Positions 22,895 to 31,584 of a stretch of DNA of 64,000 bases are shown piece after piece; position 1 is the first letter of the stretch, and the number at the start of each line of letters is the position of its first letter. The notes under the pieces are model-generated. The model was not told the origin of the DNA, searched no databases, and saw nothing but the letters and a program-made list of their open reading frames with translations. This DNA is from Sclerotiophoma versabilis (Eukaryota; Ascomycota; Dothideomycetes; Pleosporales; Didymellaceae). The position numbers and the translations under genes are program-made. The stretch covers positions 372,001-436,000 of the forward strand of contig JAAROD010000015.1 in assembly GCA_012274445.1 (NCBI GenBank). Reading direction: 5' to 3'.

Positions 22895-23282
22895 TTGCAC
22901 AACTGAACCAGCATCTACATATCTTCTCTTCTCTTATCTTCTCCTCCTCTCTACATTCCTTGATATATAGTCAACATCTACATTACAGTACATTACACCA
23001 ATGACAGCCACTGGGAGAGCAGATACTCGAAGGAGAAGAAAGAACGACAAAGCGCATCACGTCAGACTCGAGACACACGGAGGAGGGAATTACAAGGCGA
23101 AGACTTCACAGTTCAAAGCCGGTGATGCAGGGTCGGTGGGTACCGAGTGCTAGGAGCCGGGCCGAGTGATTCGTCACTAACAAAGACGTGGAGATTGGGG
23201 GGGCTTGAGAATAACATGTGTGGAGAGAGGGGGTCTCTTTGTCAAGGACGGTCATGTCAAATTGAGATGTACGATGCAGAGC

Positions 23283-26141
23283 TCAGCCGGCAAGCTCAAC
23301 CCTCAATCGTAGGAGCCGGCGCGCTTCCTTCTCGTCCAGCACTTCAAAGTTTAATTCTTCAAGCACGTCGCGAGCACTGGCGTTGTCGGCGAATAAACGC
23401 TGCTCGACTTCCCAAAGTCCAAGCTCGTGTCTTGCCTTGGCGCTTTCATCGGCATCTCGCGTGGGTGTTGCTTTTTGCGGCACCGCTCTTGACAGCTCGT
23501 CACCTGCATTTGCATTTGCATCTTCGGCAGCCCATGTGTCCCACTCCTCTGTGCCGTCCTCCTCCCCGTGACCGTTGTTGTTCGCCGACGTCTTTCCACC
23601 CTTGACGGGTAGCCCGATGAGGTTGGCGCCCTCGATGCATTTTCTTAGCCCGTTTTCTGCTATACCAGCGCCGATCTTCTCATCAACAACAGCGCAGATC
23701 GCTTCGAGGTCGGCGTTCAATTGGGCAGCGCCTTGGGTTGAGAAGCTGACCCGCAGGACGTTGTCGAAGATGATTGAGTTGATGGTGGCGAGAACTGCTC
23801 TAGCGATGCGGCGCAGTGGAGCGGGCGCCAAAACGCGGGACAAGAAGGCCAGGGTGGTGCTGAGATGGGAAAGCAGTGGATCGATTTCGGCGGTAGGGCT
23901 GAGATCTTTGCCACTTCCGGCTGATGTGGAGAGAGTGGCCCAGGGGTTGCTGGCAGCAAAAGTAAGCATGCATGCAGTAAGACGGAGAGACACATGACGG
24001 CAGTTGGAGTGGGGTTTTGCTGGTTTAGGGAGTTTGCGTGAGGAGGGCGCATGGGTCGACTCACATCTGGCGATACTGCTTCAGCGCCACCCGCACGTTG
24101 GAGACAAGTGTCTCGGTGATGATTTGCTCGCTGCGTTCGCGCAGGCGCGCGTACCACGAGGCTGTTTCGTCGAAAAGACCACCTGCATTTGAGGCGTCGG
24201 CTTCGCTGGCACCGACGCTCTTGGAGGTGCGTTCTGCGACGGATGCAACAGTACGGGTGCCTATGCTTCCACCCTGCTGAGCACGATCCTGCAGCTCCTC
24301 CCAAATGTCCAGGAAGAACTGTGCACAAAAGTCAGCATGTGAAGTGCAGCGACTGACGACGGGGAGGGCCTTACAATGTCGTCACTCCAGTCCCGCATTG
24401 CCTTTTCGAGGTAGTCGGCGCTGCCATAGGTTCGGCACAGACTCTCCAGACCTTCAATGCCGAGCAGCTTGTCCTGCTCCTCTTTGCTCACACCGCCCAT
24501 GGCGCGGCCCAGGGCGGTAGTCATGCGGAGGTAGGCTTCTAGGCTGTCGCTGAGCCGCTCGTGAAATTGGTCGAATATGGCGATTTGGATGTCGATCAGG
24601 AAAGCCAGCTTGTGCTTGAAGGATGTCAAGGGTCTGTATCGATCTGCATGGGATCAGCAGTGCAGTGACGGTTTTCGGGGGGACGAATCTTACCAGTTAT
24701 CGTTTCGAGCAGATCGTTGACACGGATCGCGCCCTTTGTGGGTTTTGTGGCTTTGGGGTCGACGCTTTCGTAGTCGAGATCTCTCCAGTCATCGGCCTCT
24801 ACGATGCTCTGGTAGCGGTTGAGGGCAACTGTGCGATGGTCAGCATTTCATGCGGGCGTGCTTCGGGCATGATGTGCATACACTCCTTCTCCACCCGCAG
24901 CCACTGGTCGAACCAATTGCCCTGGACAAGGAACTCCCACGCCAGGCCGTTCCAGCCACTCAGGCCATGCCCGCCGTCGTATCCCCACGTGTCTCTGACG
25001 GTCGAGTCAAAGCTCATCATCTCGTGCACAAGGTGGCTGAGGAGCTGGGGCTGGTTCGCTACCTTGGGCAGCAGGGAGCTGATCTTGGTCCTCAGCATGG
25101 GCAGGAGGGCGGTGATGAAGGCAGACATGGCATCAATGCAGACGGGGTTCAAGGCGAGGTCTGTGCCACGGAAGTGGTGGAACAGCACTGGCTGCAGGTA
25201 GTCAGCGACAAAGTGACTGTAGTCGTCTAGGAGGGTGGTGACGTGGGAGAGGAAGTACTCGGGCCGGTCAAGACGGTTGGTCGGCCTGTCGCCGTCGAAG
25301 TGGTAGCGGAAGCGCATCTCCAGGGGCTGGACGAGCACTTCAAAGGGAAACAGCACGGGCGGCAGCTTCACCTTGTCGACGGGCCCGGCTGCATAGGCGC
25401 GGCCCTCCAGCTCGGGCGTCTGCAGGTCGAGCAGCTTCACAATGGCCGTCTCCCATGCGTCGCGCAGCTGCGGCGGGACGGCGGCGGTGGGGGTGGGCCA
25501 GTGCAGCTGCTTGAGGAGGCCGTCGAGGTCGGCGGCGAAGGCATCGAGGATGGTGGTGCGCAGGGCGTGGGTGATGTGGGCGACGTGGTGGAGCAGCTGC
25601 GGGGCGGCCCCCTCGGCGTCGTGCTGGAGCGTGAGCAGACGGGTGTGCAGCGAGCGCAGCTGCTTGTAGGGCGCGAGGGCGGCGTCGTGGGAGGCGTGCA
25701 GCTGCGAGTGGGCGTGCTTGCTGCGGCCGTGTCAGCGGGGTGTGCGGCGAGGGCCAGGGTGTCCTACCTCAGCGCGTCGACGTCGCGCAGCAGGGCCATG
25801 TACTCGCCGGCCAGGTCGAGGCGCTGCAGCGTGCCCAGCGCGGCCTCGAAGCGCGGCACGGCGTCGTCGCTGGTCTCGGAGGCGGTCATGACGCGCAGGC
25901 GGCGGTCCATGTCCTGCTGGTCGCGGCGGAAGGCGGCGGCGCTGGCCTGCAGGCGGGCGTGGTGCTCGCGCTGGTGGTGCTTCGCATCGTGCAGGCCGCG
26001 CTGGGCGTCGTCGAGCTGCTGCCTCAGCAGGCCGTGCTGGGCGGTGACGCTGGCCAGCAGCGCGTCGAGCGAGTCCAGGTCGCCGGCCGTCTGCAGCTTG
26101 TCGTCGAGGAAGTCGTGCACGCGGGCGGCGTCGTCGTCCAT
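23283..26141 (-). CDS. TIP20: Tip20/RINT1 family tethering subunit (Dsl1/NRZ complex)
   Basis: Six minus-strand exons: 26141-25768, 25720-24882, 24828-24694, 24643-24375, 24318-24065 and 23949-23283, with introns of 47, 53, 50, 56 and 115 nt, giving 845 residues. All phases are consistent. The N-terminal ~125 residues form a coiled coil (LLRQQLDDAQRGLHDAKHHQ, ending in LAGEYMALLRDVDAL). The RINT1/TIP1 domain includes VLVQPLEMRFRYHFDGDRPT, RLDRPEYFLSHVTTLLDDYS and NWFDQWLRVEKE, and ends DVLEELNFEVLDEKEARRLL. The family tethers Golgi-derived COPI vesicles at the ER membrane together with Dsl1 and Sec39. The chosen start (MDDDAARVHDFL) is the first ATG before conserved sequence. The frame stays open upstream to about 26,600 but is low-complexity. 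The gene is divergent from NOP9. Confidence 0.92.
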
Positions 26142-26190
26142 GGCTGCGGCGGTGGCTGCGGCGGTGGCTGCGGCGGTGGCTGTGGCTGTC
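26139..26190 (-). repeat. 12-bp tandem repeat (GGTGGCTGCGGC) at the TIP20 start codon
   Basis: About four copies, the last one variant, run directly up to and include the TIP20 ATG. On the minus strand they read as Ala-Ala-Thr-Ala codons upstream of the start. Confidence 0.85.
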
Positions 26191-26768
26191 ACTGCGACTG
26201 GCGGCCGCCGTCTGCTGGGGGTGGTGCGATGGTGTGATGGCTCGATGGCACGACGGCTCGAGGGCTCGCGGCGCTGCAGTCGTGGCCGTGGGGTGCTCGC
26301 GGGGCGTGCGGCGGCGGCGGCGTCGGCGCGGGAGGCTAGCTCGCAGCGTTGACAGGCCAGCGCCCGGCGGCACGTGTGTGGTGGTTCGGTGGCTCGTTGG
26401 CTCGGTGGCTCGCTGGCTCGGTGGCTCGCTGGTCCGCCGGCGTGCTGGCTCGCTGGCTGGCTGTGGCGGTGTGGGTGGGGCTGCCCGATCTCAGATGCCA
26501 TCGATCTCTGCGTCCCTCGGGAGGATGCGCGAAGCGAGGGCTCGCAGGCTCTAGCGGCTTTCTGGGTTTTGCCTCTGCGCTGTCCCCCGGTGGAAAACAT
26601 GTTTAATGCACGCCCGCTGCTGCCGTGTCGCCTGCCCTTCCAGCCGGCCTCTGCCTCTGCCTCCGCCCGACCTGCCAGCCGCGGCCTGAGTGCCTGTACA
26701 TAAACGTCGCTGCCTGCGCCACCCCATCTTGCGCAAATCTCACCTCTCGCCTACCCGGCTGTGCCAGG
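26142..26768. promoter_or_regulatory. Divergent promoter region TIP20/NOP9, repeat-rich
   Basis: The 627 bp between opposite starts contain two GC-rich short-period repeats (listed). The frame upstream of the TIP20 ATG stays open on the minus strand through these repeats, encoding Ala/Thr- and Ser/Arg-rich text that I consider non-coding. Confidence 0.5.
26384..26462. repeat. GGCTCGGT/GGCTCGCT short-period repeat
   Basis: Imperfect 8-bp units (GTGGCTCG, CTGGCTCG) repeat about eight times in the middle of the TIP20/NOP9 promoter region. Confidence 0.75.
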
Positions 26769-29000
26769 ATGCCGACCGAGAACAGGAAGCGCGGGCGCCG
26801 CGAGGAGAAGAAGCGCAAGAGGGAGCAACAAGACGCCGACAAGCACACGAAGCGACACAAGAGGGAAGACGACGCCGCCGCCGCGCTCGACGGCGCCCTG
26901 CAGCAGTACGCCGACAGCCAGCAGCACGCCGACGCCCACCACGCCCACGACGACGACGCCGCCGCCGATGGCCTCCCACGCCCCGCCGCCATGCCCTTCT
27001 ACGGCATGCTGGACGAGGACGAGCAGGAGTATTTCAAGCGTGCCGACGAGATGCTCGAGCTGAACCAGTTCGCCGACGCCGACGAGCGCGCCATGTTCCT
27101 CGCCAACGTCTGGAAGGAGGCCGACGGCAAGGAGCTCAAGATCGCCAACAGCCAGTCCTGCTCACGCCTGATGGAGCGCCTTATCCTCCTGTCCACCCCC
27201 GACCAGCTGAAGCGTCTCTTCCAGAAGTTCAGCTCACAGTACGTCCACCCGCACTCGGCTGCATGCACCCGCTCTAACTTCCTGAACAGCTTCCTCCACC
27301 TTGTCCAGCACCGCTTCGCCTCACACTGCTGCGAGGCCCTCTTCATACAAGCCGCCCCTGTCGTCACCCAGGAGCTTGCCAACCCCGATCTCGCCCTCGC
27401 CCCCTCGTCCGACCCCGATGCCGTCATCGTCTCCATGGAGAACCTCTTCCTGCTTACCTTGGCCGAGCTGGAAGAACACCTGGGATACCTCATGACCGAT
27501 CGCTTCGCTTCGCACGTACTGCGAGTCCTCGTCGTCATCTTCTCCGGCTCACCGCTGGAGAAGCAGAACAAGTCGGCTGTGCAAAGCAAGCGGAAAGAGA
27601 AGATCGGCGTGGCTGGTGCAGACAAGACTGAACTGGCCCTCGAACACCGCGCTGTCCCCCACTCCTTCGAGGAGGCACTCGAGAAGGTCATCGACAAGAC
27701 CGTCTCTGGACTGGACTCCAACTACCTCCGCACCCTGTCGACACACCCTCTCGGCAACCCGACGCTGCAGATGCTCCTCAAGCTGGAGCTCAAGCACTTT
27801 GGCAAGTCACGGGCGAAAGACGAAAAGTCCATTATCCACAAACTGCTTCCCGACGATCCCATCGCCGAAGGCACAGAAAGCGCCGCCTTCATCAACGGTC
27901 TGGTCTACGACCCCATCGGCTCCCGCCTGCTCGAGACCATCATCGAGAATGCACCCGGAAAAGTGTTCAAGACCATCTACAGCGAATTCTTCAAGGAGCG
28001 CATGGGAAGTCTGGCCCGCAATGAGATCGCCGGCTACGTCGCAGGGAAGATCCTCGAACGACTGGGCAAGGAAGACCTCGGCGATGCCATGCGTCAGATT
28101 GTAGACCAGATCCCCAACCTTGTGGAACGCAACCGCACTGCCATCATCAAGACACTCATCGCGCGCTGCGCAGTCCGAGACGTCGACACCCTCCCCATCA
28201 CAAAGCAACTTGAACTTGCGTACAGCGGCCCTAATGGGTTCGAAATCTCACGCATCCTCAAGCTCAGCGATCCACAGCCTGAAGATGCAAAGTCCAGCAG
28301 CAAGGCCCACGGCAAACCTGATCACTCGCCAGAGAAGGTCCACGGCTCTCTGTTGGCACAGACCATGATGACAGTGAATGGTCCTCTTGGAAATCTCATC
28401 TTCGACTCGCTCGCCAGACTGTCACCAGAGCTTGCCCTCAATCTCGCTCGGGACCCCACAGCATCGCGAACGCTACAAGCAGCACTGAACTGCCCACATG
28501 CATCTGTCATCTTCCGCCGGAAAATGATCCAGCAATTTTACGGCCATGTTGGCGAGCTAGCACTTGATCCAGCAGCATCCCGCGTCATCGATGCTATCTG
28601 GGAAGGCACTCACGGTCTTGCCTTCATTCGTGAGCGCGTCGCTGAAGAGCTTGCAGAAAACGAGAGCGCCTTGCGCGAGTCCTTTGTCGGCCGTGCAGTC
28701 TGGCGCAACTGGAAAATGGACCTGTACAAACGCAAGCGTGCAGACTGGGTCAAGCAATCACGATACACAGCCGGCAATGAGGGCTTCCAGTCCTTCCCCG
28801 AAAGCAATGGCGACACAAAGCAAAAACTACCCGGCAGACATTTGACGGCCCTTGAGCGTGCACGACAAAAGCACGCGGCCACCAAATCCGCCGTGTCAGC
28901 AGCCAAAGAGAGCAAAAAATCGGTACGGAAAGAGAGAAGCGTGGCAACGGGCAGCAACAAGACTGAACAGGTGGAAAAACCAAGCGTTGTGGCGCAATAA
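26769..29000 (+). CDS. NOP9: Nop9, Pumilio-repeat nucleolar protein
   Basis: Exons 26769-27238 and 27290-29000 join over a 51-nt intron, giving 726 residues. The intron is a multiple of three and stop-free, so the unspliced frame also reads through. Splicing is preferred because it joins LFQKFSSH to FLHLVQHRFASHCCEALF, the uninterrupted Pumilio helix seen in Nop9. The N-terminus is strongly basic (MPTENRKRGRREEKKRKREQ), as in nucleolar proteins. PUF-like repeats include MTDRFASHVLRVLV, FINGLVYDPIGSRLLETIIE, VNGPLGNLIFDSLA and LALDPAASRVIDAIW. Nop9 binds the central pseudoknot region of 18S pre-rRNA and prevents premature Nob1 cleavage in early 40S assembly. The C-terminus is basic. Confidence 0.95.
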   Translation: MPTENRKRGRREEKKRKREQQDADKHTKRHKREDDAAAALDGALQQYADSQQHADAHHAHDDDAAADGLPRPAAMPFYGMLDEDEQEYFKRADEMLELNQFADADERAMFLANVWKEADGKELKIANSQSCSRLMERLILLSTPDQLKRLFQKFSSQYVHPHSAACTRSNFLNSFLHLVQHRFASHCCEALFIQAAPVVTQELANPDLALAPSSDPDAVIVSMENLFLLTLAELEEHLGYLMTDRFASHVLRVLVVIFSGSPLEKQNKSAVQSKRKEKIGVAGADKTELALEHRAVPHSFEEALEKVIDKTVSGLDSNYLRTLSTHPLGNPTLQMLLKLELKHFGKSRAKDEKSIIHKLLPDDPIAEGTESAAFINGLVYDPIGSRLLETIIENAPGKVFKTIYSEFFKERMGSLARNEIAGYVAGKILERLGKEDLGDAMRQIVDQIPNLVERNRTAIIKTLIARCAVRDVDTLPITKQLELAYSGPNGFEISRILKLSDPQPEDAKSSSKAHGKPDHSPEKVHGSLLAQTMMTVNGPLGNLIFDSLARLSPELALNLARDPTASRTLQAALNCPHASVIFRRKMIQQFYGHVGELALDPAASRVIDAIWEGTHGLAFIRERVAEELAENESALRESFVGRAVWRNWKMDLYKRKRADWVKQSRYTAGNEGFQSFPESNGDTKQKLPGRHLTALERARQKHAATKSAVSAAKESKKSVRKERSVATGSNKTEQVEKPSVVAQ

Positions 29001-29329
29001 TATGTACCATGTTCGAGCAATTTGTCCGAGTTCATGTCAGGCATGGCAAAAAGGCGTTCTTGTTTGCTTCCACATTTTCTAGGGTGGGTCTTGCCAAACA
29101 TTTTCTGATTCGATCTCTAGATACCTTTAGCGCGTAAGAAATCTGCGGCCGACAGACCGAAGCGGCGTAGATTTAGTATGGAACAATGGAAGATGTCACT
29201 TTTATGAGTCGAGCGCGTGCTAGTGTGTCAGTACTGTGCTTGCTATTCTGACTTGATTGTTGTTTATGTACTGACACTGTCTGCTGCTGTAAATCATCTA
29301 AAGAATTGCTTTTCTAAATCCCCTGCAGC
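29001..29329. other. Intergenic region NOP9 to decarboxylase
   Basis: The 329 bp hold the NOP9 3' end and the promoter of the next same-strand gene. A CCCTGCAG motif sits just before the ATG at 29330 and could be a 5'-UTR splice acceptor. Nothing else was seen. Confidence 0.4.
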
Positions 29330-31046
29330 ATGACTGTTCCTTACGCCAATGGCAACGGCAGCCCCGCCGAGGCTCCCCTCAACCGCTCGGAGGAGGTCAA
29401 AGACGTAAGTCTGCGGGATCGTTCCGACCTCACCCACTTTCATTCGGAACCACCATTGACATGAACACAGCTCCTCAATGCCGTCCAAGACCTCATCATT
29501 CCCTTCATCGCTGCAGCAGACCGTGATGCAGACACCAAGCACACCGGCCACGGCCTCGCCGTCCAGGGTGGTGCACCTCGTACCGCGCTTGTCGAGCACC
29601 ACCCACCAAAGAAGCTTGAGGCTTTGTTGCAAGATCAACTGAAAATTGGCGATGATGTCGAAAAAGGCAAAGACAGACTAATTGGCCTGGTTGATTCGGT
29701 CTTGAAGTACAGTGTAAACACCTGGGACCAGGGATTCATGGTATCAGTCACCTCACCACACTCAACTACATCCCTAACAAGTTCAAAGGATAAACTCTAT
29801 GCCAGCACAAATGCTGTAGGAGTAGTCTCCGAGCTGCTTCTTGCTGTTCTGAATACAAACGTAAATATTAACAACCCTGCGATGCTATCTGCGCAGTGAC
29901 TGATATTCCAAGGTCCACGTTTACCAAGTCTCGCCAGTTCTGACTCTAATTGAGAAAGCCACTACAAAGTACCTCGCAGATCTCTTCGGCTACCCCTCGC
30001 AGTTCTCTGGCGGCATCTCCCAGCCCGGTGGCAGCGCGTCGAACAGTTCGGCTATTGTAATTGCGCGTAACACCCTATACCCAGAGACCAAAACCGAGGG
30101 CAACGGAAACCACAAGTTCACGCTCTTCACCTCAGCACACGGCCACTATTCCGTCGAAAAAGCAGCCAACCTCTTCGGCCTGGGAAGCAAGAACGTCATC
30201 GGTGTCCCTGTCGACGACGCAGGCCGCATGCGTGCAGACGAGTTGGAACGCCTAGTCCAAGAAAGCAAGGACAAAGGCGAAACACCCTTCTTCGTCAACG
30301 CGACCGCTGGCACCACTGTCCATGGCTCCTATGACCCGTTCCCCGCGCTCAGCAAGGTCTGCAAGGCGCACAACCTGTGGCTGCACATTGACGGCAGCTG
30401 GGGCGGCAGCGTCATCTTCAACGCCTCGCTCGCTTCCTCACGGCTCGCGGGCTGCGACCTTGCAGACAGCATAGCAATCAACCCGCACAAGATGCTCGGC
30501 GCGCCCCTGACATGTTCGTTCCTGCTGGGCCGCGACATGCGGACCTTCCACAGCGCGCTCACGCTGCCAGCGGGCTATCTATTCCACAACGAAGGCGCCG
30601 ACGTCAATGACATATACGACCTTGCGGATCTAACGCCGCAGTGTGGCCGCCGAGCAGACAGTCTAAAGTTCTTCCTAATGCTGCAGTACTACGGACCGCA
30701 CTACTTCAGCGACCTGGTAGCGAGGGGCTTTGCGAATGCAGAGTATCTCCTCGCGAAGCTGAAGGAGCACGGGGATTTCCTACCCATCTCCCCCGAGCCC
30801 GTGCCGTGCTTGCAGGTCTGCTTTTACTTGGCCAGAAATGGCGAGTTGGGCGCGGACGCGGATGGAAACGGGCGGGTTACGAGCGAGATTGCCCACCGGC
30901 TGATTCCGAGAGGCTTTATGATTGACTTTGCGCCCGGCGCGCGGGGCAAGTTCTTCCGCGTTGTCGTCAACGGTGCGACGAGGAGAGGGACGCTGGACGG
31001 CCTTGTAAAGGCCCTGGCCGAAACTGCCGGAGAGTTGGGATACTAG
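29330..31046 (+). CDS. Group II PLP-dependent decarboxylase (glutamate/cysteine-sulfinate decarboxylase-like)
   Basis: Exons 29330-29404, 29471-29740, 29789-29860 and 29913-31046 join over introns of 66, 48 and 52 nt, giving 516 residues, typical of the family. The motifs run in order: VDSVLKYSVNTWDQGFM, DKLYASTNAVGVVSELLLAV, HVYQVSPVLTLIEKAT, ISQPGGSASNSSAIVIARNT, FVNATAGTTVHGSYDPF and LWLHIDGSWGG. The PLP-lysine motif is INPHKMLG, with Lys332 as the Schiff-base residue. The second intron (48 nt) is a multiple of three and stop-free, so retention would add 16 residues in the active-site region. The enzyme probably decarboxylates an acidic amino acid (glutamate, aspartate or cysteine sulfinate). 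Substrate choice cannot be read from the sequence. It is cytosolic, with no targeting peptide. Confidence 0.92.
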
Positions 31047-31321
31047 CACAATCCCGTCTCTACATTCAATCCGGTCGTTGATTCACACAGAAACACACCG
31101 AAGCCATTCCCCTCCCTCAGAGCTACTGTGCTATACATAGCATTGGTGAAATGATAGAATGTAAACCATTCTGCTATCCAATACCCTATCTCTATCTCTA
31201 TCTTTATACCATACTATCTATCACCTATTCAACCCTCCCCATCCCAACAAATCCAGACAGACCCAAACGCGCCTATTCGTGGATTTCCAAACGAGCAAAA
31301 ACAACTCAACTGGATAAGATT

Positions 31322-31356
31322 GGATAGGATAGGATAGGATAGGATAGGATAGGATA
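31322..31356 (+). repeat. (GGATA)7 microsatellite
   Basis: Seven perfect GGATA pentamers, flanked by GATAAGATT and AAATAAGATAG, i.e. decaying copies of the same unit on both sides. Confidence 0.95.
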
Positions 31357-31522
31357 AAATAAGATAGCAGTATGTCATACAGAAGCCGTGTAGTGTAGTG
31401 TTGAATATCTAGTTCCCAGCAACCATGGTAAAAAAAGGAACGGAATGAATGATGATATTGTGAATTGTAACTTGTAAATTGAGGGATGAATACAAACAAT
31501 GCCCATCATGCTGTCGTGATAT

Positions 31523-31550
31523 GATGAAAGATGAAAGATGAAAGATGAAA
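31523..31550 (+). repeat. (GATGAAA)4 tandem repeat
   Basis: Four perfect heptamers, followed by degenerate GACAAAA and GATAAAA units, 35 bp beyond the stop codon of the SprT-type gene. Confidence 0.9.
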
Positions 31551-31584
31551 GACAAAAGATAAAAATAAAATCTTTTCACACATG

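Larger units (their letters stand above)
22674..23282. other. Convergent interval between TSR4 and TIP20 with simple repeats
   Basis: The 609 bp separate two stop codons. It holds a 26-nt poly(A) run and a TTC trinucleotide array, both listed. No ORF is worth calling. Confidence 0.6.
31047..31584. other. Convergent interval with two microsatellites
   Basis: The 538 bp between the decarboxylase and the SprT-type gene are A/T-rich, with a TCTATC-like run near 31,185-31,205 and the two arrays listed. No gene was seen. Confidence 0.6.

Noticed and set aside
25243..26352. 369-codon plus-strand ORF
   Set aside because: It is antisense to TIP20 exons in GC-rich sequence. The product is Val/Gly/Arg/Ser text with runs from repeat DNA.
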